A DNA stretch of 26,160 bases. Origin: a virus. The stretch's first letter is position 1, and each line of letters begins with the position of its first letter. The notes below the pieces were generated by a model, which was given only the letters and a program-made list of their open reading frames with translations, did not search any database and was not told the origin of the DNA. A program made the translations under genes and the position numbers. The DNA is taken from positions 1 to 26,160 of the IMG/VR virus record IMGVR_UViG_3300037234_000173; one strand, written 5' to 3'. Shown piece by piece: positions 1 through 8,072 of this stretch.

Positions 1-1685
1 TGAAAGAAATCAAAACTTGTACCGAATATATTATTGATACCTGATTGCGCCCAACCCAAAGCCATGTCAACAACGACATTAGCCATCTTGTTTAGCATAC
101 CATCCCACAAAGCACCCCACGCAGAATCAATTCCTCCAAACTGGTCAACGAAGAAATCTCCTAAACCATCGCCCATAACGGTTTCAACATCGTCACCGAA
201 GTCTTCAAACTCTTCTGTCATGGAAGATGTTACGGTCTTTGTCTCTTCTTCAAGTTGCCCTAACAGTTGAATACCACGCCTTGTAGCCTTCTCTGCTTCT
301 TTGGCTTGTATCAACCAGGAGTCTTTGCCAAGTTTTGCGCCTGCCTTGGCGTATCCTGCGTGCTTTTTGGCTAATGCTTTTTCTGCTTTGTCAATCTGTT
401 TGGTTGTGGTTTCTACAACTTTTACACGTTTAACGCTTTCAACCTTGACAATCTCGGTTGTATTCATCCAACTGTCTTGGTAGTCTTCGCTGATAACACT
501 AATAAGGTTCTTGGTTGTTTCCATTTCAAGGTCAATGGATTTCAACCTATCTTGCTTTCCTTGTCGCTCTATGCTAGTAAACGCCCAAGAATTTGCAACT
601 TCTTCTCGGTTGTGCTTTAGTTCAACAAGTTTTTCGTTCAGGTCAACCAGGCCAGCCGTGTCTTTCTTCATCCACTCAGCAAGTTCTTCTGCATCCATAG
701 TGGCAAATTCGAAGATTGAAAGCCTGTCATCCCCAACAGCTTTCCAGCCTGCAAGAGAGTTTGTGATATTAATTATTGTGGAGAGTAGTTCTGTGGTAAG
801 TTCTACAGCAATAACAAAAGCACTTGCAATTCCTTCTTTGTTGTCTTCAACGAATCTAGCTAATTGTTGTATTGCCTCAGATATGGCAATGGTTGAACCG
901 CTCGCTGTGTTGGCATCGTTTACAAGATCACCCCAAGCGTTTTTAAGCTCAGTGACAGCGCGACCAATAGTTATTGGTAACTGCTGGAATTTCTCGTCTA
1001 TCTCTTCAAACATCGCTGGGATAGCTGCACGTATCACATCAGTAGTCAGCAAACTCTCTTTACTCATGGCACGAAGTCCAGCAATATCAGTATCAAGTGC
1101 CTCTGCAAGTTTCAAGCCAAAGAAACTATTACTTTCCATCATGGCACGAAATTCATCGCCTTGTAGTACGCCAGAACCCATAGCTTGACGAAACTGCAAC
1201 ATGAATGAACTTGCTTCTTCTGTGCTTGCACCAGTAACAACCAATGACTTATTTACAGTCTCGAATATGCGCACTAATTCATCACTTTGTATATTCGTTG
1301 ACTCCATGGCAAGAGCCATGTTTGCAAAGTTCTTAGCGTTATTGAGAAAGCTTGTGCCGGTGTTCTGCGACAATTTGAAAAGAGCATCATAGTTCTTTTC
1401 AAACTCTTCTGTGGTGTCTGATGTTAGCTTGAGTTTTGCGTTTAGAAGGGTATATTCATCTGCAAGTTTTGCGGTTGCAAGTATGCCTTGCGCTCCAAGA
1501 TAAATAGAGCCAAGAGCAACTACTGACTTCCCAACAGAAACGAATGATTTTGATATAGCTTTGTTTGATTTTACAACTTTTTCGGCTACTTTAGGAGGTT
1601 GTTTTGCGAAGTCTTGCAAGGACGCTTTAGCTTTTTTTACGTCCCTTGTATCTACTTTGACAACTAGTGTGGAGATATCAGCCAT
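1..1685 (-). CDS. Tape measure protein, N-terminal part (runs off the window)
   Basis: This is the length-setting scaffold inside the tail tube. The frame is open from ATG at 1685 to base 1, giving about 561 visible residues. It starts MADISTLVVKVD, then has a Lys-rich coiled region and a short hydrophobic stretch (about residues 49-66, SVGKSVVALGSIYLGAQG). Next comes the tape-measure N-domain typical of siphophages, with the segment QFRQAMGSGVLQGDEFRAM near residue 155. Further helical, Lys/Glu-rich stretches follow. The ATG lies one base after the stop of the G-T frameshift product, the classical position for a tape measure. The C-terminus is outside the window, so total length and any C-terminal peptidase domain are unknown. 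The function is secure from both position and sequence. Confidence 0.93.
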   Translation of the reverse strand, partial: MADISTLVVKVDTRDVKKAKASLQDFAKQPPKVAEKVVKSNKAISKSFVSVGKSVVALGSIYLGAQGILATAKLADEYTLLNAKLKLTSDTTEEFEKNYDALFKLSQNTGTSFLNNAKNFANMALAMESTNIQSDELVRIFETVNKSLVVTGASTEEASSFMLQFRQAMGSGVLQGDEFRAMMESNSFFGLKLAEALDTDIAGLRAMSKESLLTTDVIRAAIPAMFEEIDEKFQQLPITIGRAVTELKNAWGDLVNDANTASGSTIAISEAIQQLARFVEDNKEGIASAFVIAVELTTELLSTIINITNSLAGWKAVGDDRLSIFEFATMDAEELAEWMKKDTAGLVDLNEKLVELKHNREEVANSWAFTSIERQGKQDRLKSIDLEMETTKNLISVISEDYQDSWMNTTEIVKVESVKRVKVVETTTKQIDKAEKALAKKHAGYAKAGAKLGKDSWLIQAKEAEKATRRGIQLLGQLEEETKTVTSSMTEEFEDFGDDVETVMGDGLGDFFVDQFGGIDSAWGALWDGMLNKMANVVVDMALGWAQSGINNIFGTSFDFF

Positions 1686-1686
1686 A

Positions 1687-2432
1687 TTATTTGCCCATTA
1701 TATTGTCAAATTTTGCTAGTAGTGAGGTTGCCTGATCTTTTGAAACTGCAACAAGTGGGTTTGGTGCATCTTTGTCGTGTACCATCTGGCAGAATGCTTT
1801 TGACATATTCTTAATCGTTCTACCTTCCCATGATGTAAGTGGTATACCTGTTACTTCTTGCCAATCCAATATATCGCCAAAACTAATTGGTGTTGCACCT
1901 TGCCCATTATTAACACACCAACCTATTTCAAATATGTATTCTAAAACGTGTTGTTGGTTTACTGGTGGATAAACTATGTTTCCCATGCCTAGTTGAATAC
2001 GTGGTACGCTCGCTCCCTTTGGTGTGCAATAAATCCAACCGTGAAAGCGAGCGTACAGGATTAATTCCTCTAGGCTTTCTGCAAAAAATTGGCACGGCTT
2101 GCGCCAAAACTATCTACTTGCGCCTTAATCCACCTATGCTCAGTGAGTACGCGTATCTTGTTTTCCTTGGTACACTTTAGCTCTTCGCCATTATCAGATA
2201 CGTTTGACCAACTAGGAATACACTCAGCAAGCAATTCAACACCCCTTGCCTCTGATTCCTCGTCCGTTGAGCTACCGTCTTTTGGGATACTAGCTACCAT
2301 ATTTTTAATTGCTACTTGTCGCTCTTTTGAATCCACGCCAAATAGATCAATTTCAATATCGGTTTTGCTTCCATCAGGAGCTAATATCTTACAAGGTGCG
2401 ATGTTGTCAAATACAATTTTACTAATGTCCAT
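1687..2432 (-). CDS. Tail assembly chaperone G-T fusion, made by -1 ribosomal frameshift
   Basis: This is the long form of the tail assembly chaperone, which in lambda-like phages coats the tape measure and recruits tail tube subunits. Ribosomes read the G frame for 117 codons to the slippery run at 2088-2082. They then slip back one base, re-read base 2082 and continue through about 131 codons to TAA at 1687, giving about 248 residues. The frame after the slip is open with no stop: it reads AESLEELILYARFHGW and joins the 99-residue stretch that begins MGNIVYPPVN. That stretch has an ATG at 1986, but it has no convincing Shine-Dalgarno site and lies inside the extended frame, so independent translation is less likely. 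Slippage itself is inferred from the slippery sequence, frame layout and gene order. Confidence 0.85.
2070..2432 (-). CDS. Tail assembly chaperone, short form (G)
   Basis: A 120-residue protein between the tail tube and tape measure genes, the position of lambda gpG. It starts at ATG 2432 behind a GGGGAAC Shine-Dalgarno site and stops at TAG 2070, eleven codons... after the slippery codons only three more sense codons are read before the stop. It is acidic in the middle (a DEESEARGVELLAE stretch) and helical toward the C-terminus, as chaperones of this kind are. It shares its first 117 residues with the G-T fusion. Assignment rests on position, size and the frameshift signal, because these chaperones are poorly conserved in sequence. 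Confidence 0.85.
   Translation of the reverse strand: MDISKIVFDNIAPCKILAPDGSKTDIEIDLFGVDSKERQVAIKNMVASIPKDGSSTDEESEARGVELLAECIPSWSNVSDNGEELKCTKENKIRVLTEHRWIKAQVDSFGASRANFLQKA
2082..2088 (-). promoter_or_regulatory. -1 frameshift slippery heptamer U UUU UUG
   Basis: On the minus strand the G frame reads AAT TTT TTG CAG AAA GCC TAG. The heptamer T TTT TTG fits the X XXY YYZ rule for tandem -1 slippage, and the G stop lies only three sense codons later. Downstream, GAAAGC (2079-2074) can pair with GCTTTC (2048-2043), and AGGA with TCCT inside it, giving a possible stimulatory hairpin. The spacing from the heptamer to the outer stem is only 2 bases, shorter than usual, so the inner stem may be what matters. 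Confidence 0.85.
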
Positions 2433-2456
2433 GTTTTTTGTTCCCCGTTTATACTA

Positions 2457-2936
2457 TTATACTACTGCGTTAACTTTAACTTCATCGGTAGTAACTGCGA
2501 TTGTCATTGAATACGTTACTACATTGTCAATCGTTCCCATTGAAACAGGATCACCCATTACAAGCCCCTGAAAGAAGCGGAATGTGTTACTCGTACCATC
2601 AGGATTATCGTTGAACTCCAACTCAAAAGCCAAAGGCGAATCAGAATCAACACCAGCTTGTAACAATACCTGCCCAGCATCGTCATCTTTTACGTTGACA
2701 ATAATTGTCAAATCGCCTACATCATAGGAGCCTTTTTGTTTCTGAACTCTACGATCATCAATTGGAGTGGATGAAACAGTGTTGTATGCTTTACCAAGTC
2801 CAGAACCAAGATCAGTAATTGAACCCACATTAGTAAAACTAAGTGCTTGATAACCTGCTGCGTCCTCTGTGGCCGGTAGCGTGACGCTTGCGCCCAGCGT
2901 ACAACCTGCAACTGCGAAAAATTCTTTTAATGCCAT
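2457..2936 (-). CDS. Major tail tube protein
   Basis: A 159-residue protein directly upstream of the tail chaperone genes, where siphophages encode the tube subunit. It is rich in beta strand, starts MALKEFFAVAGCTLGAS, and contains the typical tube-protein pattern of a strand-rich core (KGSYDVGDLTIIVNVKDDD) followed by a terminal strand pair (VTYSMTIAVTTDEVKV). It is expected to form stacked hexameric rings through which the DNA passes. There is no second, sheath-type protein next to it, which argues against a contractile tail. The start at ATG 2936 follows immediately after the stop of the terminator-like gene at 2939. Confidence 0.85.
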   Translation of the reverse strand: MALKEFFAVAGCTLGASVTLPATEDAAGYQALSFTNVGSITDLGSGLGKAYNTVSSTPIDDRRVQKQKGSYDVGDLTIIVNVKDDDAGQVLLQAGVDSDSPLAFELEFNDNPDGTSNTFRFFQGLVMGDPVSMGTIDNVVTYSMTIAVTTDEVKVNAVV

Positions 2937-2938
2937 GT

Positions 2939-3337
2939 CTAATCTCCGTATACGTTATATTCTACTGTAACCGGAATACTCAAGCTATTGTCACTCTGCA
3001 AAGGTGGCACTTGATATCCTAGTTTATTAAATTCCACCAGGGTGCTACCGTTCTGCAACGATAACCCCCTGGGGAACAATGAAATTACTTCATCGGCTTT
3101 TTCCATTGCAAGTATTATACCATATCCAACAGAAAAAACAACTGTGAACTGTGTGAATCCGGTATAGAAATTGCAATCGTTCACGCTTGCAGCAATTGTA
3201 GGAGCAGGTAAATGCGAAACTGCAAGGTAAGGTAGAGTGCTTTCGTTGTCCACTCCAGGCCATGCAATTGGTATAGACAGACCTCCTGCCGCCAAGTGGT
3301 CAAAGATTGCAATTGCTATGTCACTTTGTTTTGACAC
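2939..3337 (-). CDS. Tail terminator / completion protein (DUF4128, gpU-like)
   Basis: A 132-residue protein of the DUF4128 family, related to the lambda U tail terminator that caps the tail tube and joins it to the head. Family features seen are IPIAWPG near residue 22, the ADEVISLFPRG segment near residue 82, GSTLVEF, and a final strand IPVTVEYNVYG. The start codon is GTG at 3337, preceded by GGGAG at a good spacing. The first 17 bases overlap the end of the preceding gene, so the two are likely translationally coupled. Confidence 0.8.
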   Translation of the reverse strand: MSKQSDIAIAIFDHLAAGGLSIPIAWPGVDNESTLPYLAVSHLPAPTIAASVNDCNFYTGFTQFTVVFSVGYGIILAMEKADEVISLFPRGLSLQNGSTLVEFNKLGYQVPPLQSDNSLSIPVTVEYNVYGD

Positions 3338-3755
3338 TATTTATCTCCCTATTCAATTCTTTAAACGCAAGTCTTACCATTCCTTTTGGAGCTTGTTTGG
3401 AGAAACCGCCCTTGGTCTTTTCTGTTTCTGACTTGGTGGTAAACTCGCCATATTCAATAACTCGAATGGCTGGCAAGTTGTTATATAGGTAGTATACGCT
3501 ACCAATTGCCCCTCTTGCTATGTTGTTTACTTTTGAGGTAGTTCCAACACCAGTACTGTCAAATCCATGTGCGTAACCCAATGGCATAGTGTTGACACTA
3601 GCCGTCCAACCACCACGGTGAAAACCAGTATCAACAGGCGTTCCCATGATAATACGGCTATTAAGCTCAACCAAAGCAGCCCTGTTAACGTCCACAAGGT
3701 TCTTCGTGGTCTTCTTAGCCCACTTCTCAATGTCGATAACGAATGAGTCAGCCAT
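3321..3755 (-). CDS. HK97 gp10-like tail/neck completion protein
   Basis: A 144-residue protein with the pattern of HK97 gp10-like proteins: an N-terminal helix (WAKKTTKNLVDVNRAALVELNS), then TPVDTGFHRGGW, then a YYLYNNLPAIRVIEYGE segment, and a basic C-terminus. Such proteins sit at the head-tail interface or help finish the tail. The gene starts at ATG 3755, immediately after the TAA of the upstream gene, and overlaps the downstream gene by 17 bases. Family membership is judged from the TPVDTG...W and IEYGE motifs. Confidence 0.75.
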   Translation of the reverse strand: MADSFVIDIEKWAKKTTKNLVDVNRAALVELNSRIIMGTPVDTGFHRGGWTASVNTMPLGYAHGFDSTGVGTTSKVNNIARGAIGSVYYLYNNLPAIRVIEYGEFTTKSETEKTKGGFSKQAPKGMVRLAFKELNREINSVKTK

Positions 3756-4097
3756 TTACTTTCTCACGTGTAGTTTATACATGACACTAGTATCCCCTGG
3801 CGTAATGTCCATAATATCTACAACTTCATAGACAAAACCCTCATCAATAACAGAATCGGCTTTGCTTGGCTCAATAGCTGAATCAATCAAAATCACCTTA
3901 TCGCCTTCTTTAATCAGCGTCCCGTCTATATCACTTGTCTTAAATGAAGTGAATACACCAATCACAGGAGAGTCCACAGGCGTTTTAGTTGGACTGTATG
4001 CAGTGCCACCAATGGTGTATTTACGCAGTATCATAGGTCTACCAAACTCCGTAATAAGGTCGGTGGCAAGTTGCGCCATGTCGCTATAGAATGTCAT
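3756..4097 (-). CDS. Head-tail connector / head closure-type protein
   Basis: A 113-residue protein with the sequence DLITEFGRPMILRKY near the N-terminus and a beta-rich remainder (GDKVILIDSAIE, VYEVVDIMDITPG). This is the pattern of the small head-closure or adaptor proteins encoded between the capsid and tail genes. Its ATG at 4097 overlaps the TGA of the upstream gene (ATGA), a coupling arrangement. The function is assigned from size, order and the EFGRPM-type opening; the exact role in the neck is not determined. Confidence 0.65.
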   Translation of the reverse strand: MTFYSDMAQLATDLITEFGRPMILRKYTIGGTAYSPTKTPVDSPVIGVFTSFKTSDIDGTLIKEGDKVILIDSAIEPSKADSVIDEGFVYEVVDIMDITPGDTSVMYKLHVRK

Positions 4098-4543
4098 GCT
4101 CTATCCACCCATAAACCACCAGCGTTATCAAGATAGTAAGCCAGTAAGCGTGTGATTTGTGGATACGTTGTAACGGTTTGAGCGTTGTCCATAAACTCAC
4201 GTTCGATAACATCCACTTTCTCACGCTTAACAGCACGCCCAAATGAAGGTGTTAGGTCTGCACCTTGGTCAATAAGTAATGCCGATACAAGTTGAGCCTC
4301 TTTAACCTTTGGAGGCACTTCTCCTGCGTCCTCAGTGTCCCAATTATAAAACGTGCGTGGAAACACCAAATCTTGACCATCGACATACAGCAAGCCCTTG
4401 TAGCTCTGCATTTCGATATAGTCCATAGCTTTGATAAGCAGAACTGACGTATCACCACTTATGGTTTCCCCGCGGTCATCTGCATAGGTGGTTAGTTCTG
4501 CTTCTGTTACGTAGCTATTTTCGCCAACTACTATTGTTGCCAT
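4094..4543 (-). CDS. Head-tail adaptor, DnaT-like domain family
   Basis: A 149-residue protein resembling the phage family labelled 'putative DnaT-like ssDNA-binding protein', which in phages lies among neck genes and acts as a head-tail adaptor. Visible features: the GENSYVTEAELTTYADDRG opening, a helix beginning LLIKAMDYIE, the motif LVFPRTF near residue 60, VPPKVKEAQLVSALL near residue 78, and a final helix RLLAYYLDN. The 'DnaT' name is historical; nothing here suggests DNA replication. It starts at ATG 4543, with GGAG about seven bases upstream, directly after the upstream stop. Confidence 0.75.
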   Translation of the reverse strand: MATIVVGENSYVTEAELTTYADDRGETISGDTSVLLIKAMDYIEMQSYKGLLYVDGQDLVFPRTFYNWDTEDAGEVPPKVKEAQLVSALLIDQGADLTPSFGRAVKREKVDVIEREFMDNAQTVTTYPQITRLLAYYLDNAGGLWVDRA

Positions 4544-4891
4544 TTAATACTCCAGTATAGAGGCTTCGATTCCATCACCACCTGTTACGGCAATCACGCC
4601 TTGCAGATATTGAAAGATACCATCAAGAGGAATTGCAACAACTAATCCAGCACCAATTGACGCAGTAGAAAAGCCTCCTGTAATATCAATTTCACCAACA
4701 CCTCTTACGGGTACAGTAGTTCCACCGTCACCATCAATATTGACCGTTAAAGCACCAACTGTGACGTTGTTAAGTATGAGCGTTGCGCCTTTACCTGTTA
4801 GATAGTCGAACGTGTCAGAGGCACCAAGAGTTGTAATTGAAACTGCTACTTCGCTGTTACCTTGAATCGTTGTCTTTGTAATAGTTGCCAT
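4544..4891 (-). CDS. Small beta-rich virion protein, function unknown
   Basis: A 115-residue protein with start MATITKTTIQGN. ATG 4891 was chosen over an in-frame upstream codon at 4936 because GGAGAG lies six bases before it and the upstream codon would fall inside the preceding gene. It is rich in Gly, Thr, Val and Ile with alternating strands (ATLILNNVTVGALTVNIDG, VRGVGEIDITGG). It resembles small capsid-decoration or adhesion-type proteins in composition only. Its place among head and neck genes suggests a minor particle component. Confidence 0.6.
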   Translation of the reverse strand: MATITKTTIQGNSEVAVSITTLGASDTFDYLTGKGATLILNNVTVGALTVNIDGDGGTTVPVRGVGEIDITGGFSTASIGAGLVVAIPLDGIFQYLQGVIAVTGGDGIEASILEY

Positions 4892-4902
4892 GTTTCTCTC
4901 CG

Positions 4903-5994
4903 TTATAGGGTATTCTTGTTTGTGTGCTCGTACCAATCGAAAACTATATTTACTACTGTTGCTTGTATGTTCTGTTCAGTTAATCGTAAAAGATAAGCTG
5001 TGTTTTGTTTAAGTAATATTTCTTCAGAATCCCTAGCCTCTCCGCCACCTTTGTTCTTTCCAGCCCCTAGCCAATAGTCTTGCAACAAATCTGCGCCAAC
5101 TACGCCAACAGGATTTTCATAAATAACAGTTGTGTTGTTGTCTGGAAAGTTTCTGTTTCGGTTACGTGTGTTTTCAATGTTTCCAGGGCTTGTGTATGTT
5201 ACATCTTCGATGATCTCAACCACAACGCTAGACTCTACTGCTTCAACGCCAATTGTCATGTGCGCCCATCGTGTCGCGTCAGGCGTAATAATCAGATGTT
5301 CTTGCACTCCATCCTTTAACATTAGGTGATATTCACGATAAACATAGTGACTACCGCTGTGTAATTCTGCATGGCTATAGCTTATCACCTTTAAACTGTC
5401 TGTAGTAGGCTCTGTTTGGCTTACTGATACACTTGTGGACTTTGGTATGGTTATGTTGGAAAGGCTAACAGTGTCGGCTGTATGGAATGTGAATCGTACT
5501 GCGTTAAATACGTCATTTGTAAATTCAAAGTTTCGACTTGTGTATTTCGTGCTATCTGTTGATTCGTCTATCGCTGTTCTTGTGACTCCGCCTGAACCAA
5601 TTAATTCAATCTGCACATTGGAGAAGTCACCACCACCAGTGCAACCTAAACCAATTTCAGAAGCACGAACAGAACGGTTAAAGTGTATAAGTAGTATCTT
5701 CGGATTATCTCCAGTGCTGTTTTCTATTCGTGTATGTAAGTTGGTGAACGGGATACATGGCAAAGGCTCGCCAGAATCGTCTATATCGTCCCAATCAGTT
5801 GTTATGCTGTTTTCAGTCCATATATCCTGACAATAAACACTCCCACCATCAGTCGGCAATGGATTTTGTACACTGACAACTTGACCGTCATTGATTACAG
5901 GTTCAAAACGCAAGCGTCCGTTGCCTTGATCGTGTTCACCAGCAAAACAATCAGACCAAATCCCATCAACAATTGTACGGTCATCGTTGCCCAT
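4903..5994 (-). CDS. Uncharacterised structural protein between coat and neck genes
   Basis: A 363-residue protein, not recognised with certainty. It is acidic and mostly beta-strand, with repeated short strands separated by Asp/Asn/Ser turns (e.g. KILLIHFNRSVRASEIGLG near residue 99, SVSVSQTEPTTDSLKVISY near residue 187). The C-terminal half has YREYHLMLKDGVQEH and AYLLRLTEQN. The strand-rich build and the location suggest a surface-exposed particle protein such as a decoration or head-attached fibre. The start ATG 5994 follows two tandem stop codons (TAATAAATG) of the 42-residue gene. Function is inference from position. Confidence 0.6.
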   Translation of the reverse strand: MGNDDRTIVDGIWSDCFAGEHDQGNGRLRFEPVINDGQVVSVQNPLPTDGGSVYCQDIWTENSITTDWDDIDDSGEPLPCIPFTNLHTRIENSTGDNPKILLIHFNRSVRASEIGLGCTGGGDFSNVQIELIGSGGVTRTAIDESTDSTKYTSRNFEFTNDVFNAVRFTFHTADTVSLSNITIPKSTSVSVSQTEPTTDSLKVISYSHAELHSGSHYVYREYHLMLKDGVQEHLIITPDATRWAHMTIGVEAVESSVVVEIIEDVTYTSPGNIENTRNRNRNFPDNNTTVIYENPVGVVGADLLQDYWLGAGKNKGGGEARDSEEILLKQNTAYLLRLTEQNIQATVVNIVFDWYEHTNKNTL

Positions 5995-5997
5995 TTA

Positions 5998-6126
5998 TTA
6001 TGCCTTATCTGCTTTTTTCTTTGGTTCTTGATAAACCTTATCACTGGACTTCTTGTCTTTCTTGTTAATAACCACAAAATCAGCAGGGTGGTCTTTAACA
6101 ACAATTTTCACTGTCTCAGGTTTCAT
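5998..6126 (-). CDS. 42-residue Lys-rich protein downstream of the coat gene
   Basis: A short gene reading MKPETVKIVVKDHPADFVVI and ending in a very basic tail with repeated Lys (KKDKKSS, EPKKKADKA). It starts at ATG 6126 behind a modest GGTGAAAG site and ends TAA 5998, followed at once by the next gene. The basic tail with acidic spots is like the small Lys-rich proteins that often follow capsid genes, but no function is known. It is the first gene after the terminator that follows the coat gene. Confidence 0.7.
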   Translation of the reverse strand: MKPETVKIVVKDHPADFVVINKKDKKSSDKVYQEPKKKADKA

Positions 6127-6146
6127 GCTTTCACCATATAAAAGTA

Positions 6147-6168
6147 AAGGGGCTTTTTACAGCCCCTT
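6147..6168 (-). terminator. Intrinsic terminator after the coat gene
   Basis: AAGGGGCT (6147-6154) and AGCCCCTT (6161-6168) form a perfect 8-bp stem with a 6-base loop. On the minus strand it is followed by TTTACTTTTATA. It lies 15 bases past the coat stop, so it would cut down transcription into the 42-residue gene and the neck genes, leaving the coat protein in excess. The U tract is interrupted, which suggests partial rather than complete termination. Confidence 0.75.
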
Positions 6169-6182
6169 ATTTATCCTACAAC

Positions 6183-7328
6183 CTAACCAAGAAGAATCAT
6201 TGAATGCTCAGGCTTGATATTCTTAACACCCCAAGTCAATGCGATTTCGTAGCGTACTTTACGATAACCACCATAAATGGAAACCTCGAAAGTAAGGCCA
6301 CTACGTGGATCGGTAAGGGTCATTCTATCAAGAGCAAGATCACCTTCCTGCGGCAGTGCAGGTAAACGACTAGCAAGTACAATTGCATTCTGGCTAAAAG
6401 CCATATTTGCAGTGTAGTCAGCAGTAACGGTAAGAGCGGTTGCGCCAACAATTGGCTCTACCAGTCCAGGTGCAGCGAGTGTAATAGTTCCACCAGATAC
6501 AGCACCTACACCAACTGCAACAACATATTGATTGTCATCACCAGCGAAGGTAAGAACATCACCGATAACGATTGTACCAGTACCAACACCAGCAAGGGTG
6601 ATAACGGTATCGCCAACAGCATAACCAGCAGTATCAGTGGTTGCACTTGCGCCAGTACCTTGAGTATGAGTCTTAATCTGTGCAGACTCTTTGATACTGA
6701 TACCGTGAACGTCGAGCAATTCACCTTGACGGAGTGTCATGGTGGTTCCAGCTTCGTTCGCTTTGGTGAGCTGGGTCAAGGTACGAAGTTTAGCACCAGC
6801 GGTGGTATTAATTACCAAAGAACGGAATGATTGCGGTGCGCCATTATCATCGAGAATTTTCTTGACGTTTGCTGTGTCGGTCAGTGTCGAAGCAAATGGT
6901 GTAACACCAGCAGTTCCGAATGCTCTGGAGGTTGCATAGTAGGTTGCAGCAATATCGCTTTCCACTTCATTTGCAAGTGTTCGCATTGCTTGTGCAATCA
7001 TATCACCTTGAACAGTAAGATACCCAGCACCATAAGAAAGTCCACGTTGTTCTTCGCCAACAAAACCAAATTCAGCAGCACGACTTTTGGTCATGACGAT
7101 ATCTACATTATCAACAGTCTGATCCGTAGGCTCTGGAATAGCCATTGATGGTGCAATATCAACAACATTTGCTGCACCAGTTACTGGAACCCTTACAGGT
7201 TTTCCAACTTCTGCACGTTCGGCGGTTGAGTTTCGGTTAACTGCTGGGATGAAACCAATAAGTTCACGTGACACAACGTCAAGTGCTGCATATAGGTCGG
7301 GGACTAAATCGGTAAGTGTATTTGCCAT
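6183..7328 (-). CDS. Major capsid protein, P22 coat-protein family
   Basis: A 381-residue coat protein of the P22 family (HK97 fold). The opening MANTLTDLVPDLYAALDVVS, GEEQRGLSYGAGYLTVQGD (about residues 91-109), DDNGAPQSFRSLVINTTAGA and the ending YEIALTWGVKNIKPEH are all family hallmarks. A Gly/Thr/Val-rich beta insertion (about residues 225-300, with GYAVGDTVITLAGVGTGTIV) sits before TANMAFSQNAIVLASRLP; it corresponds to a surface domain common in this family. The start has GGAG at seven bases. Coat needs the scaffold encoded immediately upstream. The terminator downstream fits a highly expressed gene. Confidence 0.95.
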   Translation of the reverse strand: MANTLTDLVPDLYAALDVVSRELIGFIPAVNRNSTAERAEVGKPVRVPVTGAANVVDIAPSMAIPEPTDQTVDNVDIVMTKSRAAEFGFVGEEQRGLSYGAGYLTVQGDMIAQAMRTLANEVESDIAATYYATSRAFGTAGVTPFASTLTDTANVKKILDDNGAPQSFRSLVINTTAGAKLRTLTQLTKANEAGTTMTLRQGELLDVHGISIKESAQIKTHTQGTGASATTDTAGYAVGDTVITLAGVGTGTIVIGDVLTFAGDDNQYVVAVGVGAVSGGTITLAAPGLVEPIVGATALTVTADYTANMAFSQNAIVLASRLPALPQEGDLALDRMTLTDPRSGLTFEVSIYGGYRKVRYEIALTWGVKNIKPEHSMILLG

Positions 7329-7341
7329 GGTAAAACTCCTG

Positions 7342-7947
7342 TTACTCTGTTAGTGTGCCACCTTCAAGAACAAATTTAGATTGTTCATGTGGTGGTAGTG
7401 TTTGAAATGCTTCTCGCTTCATTGTTTTTCCTGTGGCTCCCCCACTACCGCCCGAGGCTCCCCCTCCTGACGCTTGGCTTCCATCTACTAAATATGGCCG
7501 ATCCGCTTTGATACGGTCAATCAGTTGCTCTTTCGTACATTCAATCCCTGAATGTGTAAAGACAACACCATTCTCCGTATGTTGAGCGTGGCTTTTATAA
7601 AGCGCAGTAATATCGTCACGCTTGTTACCATCTTTTGTAATGCTGTTTGCAATTGACTTTAGTGCGCTGTCGATATCTTTTTCTTTGATCTGTGTTTGTA
7701 GTGCTGTTAGTTTTTCCTGTCCATCGTTGTAAAGCTTTTCAAAGTTGCCTTTTTCCTCCAAGGCTTTACGCTCCAACTCTTCTTGCTTTGTTTCAAAATC
7801 TTTGTTCTTCTTCTCTGCGTCCTTCCTTGCCTGTCGCTCGCTTGCTAGTGCCGATTTAAGCCCTGCAAGGTCATCGTCACCATCTTTTTTCTTGTCTTGC
7901 TCTGCTTTAAGTCTTGCTTCAATCTCTTCTGGTGTTTCATCTGCCAT
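7342..7947 (-). CDS. Capsid scaffold protein
   Basis: A 201-residue protein upstream of the coat gene, where the internal scaffold is encoded. The N-terminal half is a charged coiled coil (Glu/Lys/Gln-rich, about residues 1-95). A Gly/Ser-rich linker (ASGGGASGGSGG) near residue 160 precedes a basic C-terminal segment ending FQTLPPHEQSKFVLEGGTLTE, a common ending in such scaffolds that binds the coat. ATG 7947 was chosen because GGGAGG lies six bases upstream; an in-frame ATG at 7968 lacks a good site. It is the first gene after the promoter at 8011-8039. Confidence 0.85.
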   Translation of the reverse strand: MADETPEEIEARLKAEQDKKKDGDDDLAGLKSALASERQARKDAEKKNKDFETKQEELERKALEEKGNFEKLYNDGQEKLTALQTQIKEKDIDSALKSIANSITKDGNKRDDITALYKSHAQHTENGVVFTHSGIECTKEQLIDRIKADRPYLVDGSQASGGGASGGSGGATGKTMKREAFQTLPPHEQSKFVLEGGTLTE

Positions 7948-8010
7948 AATCAACCTCCCGTCGATCATTGTTGGCTCAGTGTCCCACTAAACCATATTTA
8001 TATTGCATTA

Positions 8011-8039
8011 ATTATGCCACTTTTATATTAATTTGTCAA
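8011..8039 (-). promoter_or_regulatory. Strong sigma-70 promoter for scaffold-coat-tail genes
   Basis: On the minus strand TTGACA (8039-8034), a 17-base spacer and CATAAT (8016-8011) give a near-consensus promoter. The start point would be near 8004, about 57 bases before the scaffold ATG. It lies next to the plus-strand cassette, so it re-starts late transcription beyond the inserted genes. Confidence 0.8.
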
Positions 8040-8072
8040 GTGTTGTTTATTTAGGTTTTGTTGTTTTACTGC

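Noticed and set aside
34-1392. Plus-strand open frames antiparallel to the tape measure
   Set aside because: They lie opposite one continuous minus-strand coding frame with clear tape-measure sequence, are Ser/Thr/Phe-rich in the way reverse frames are, and have no ribosome sites.
1687-1986. A separate 99-residue gene starting at ATG 1986
   Set aside because: The frame extends upstream without a stop to the slippery site, and the ATG lacks a convincing ribosome site; it is better read as the T part of the G-T fusion.
5866-6141. Plus-strand hydrophobic 91-codon frame
   Set aside because: It is the reverse strand of the Lys-rich 42-residue gene and the start of the 363-residue gene; hydrophobicity arises from reading Lys codons backward.
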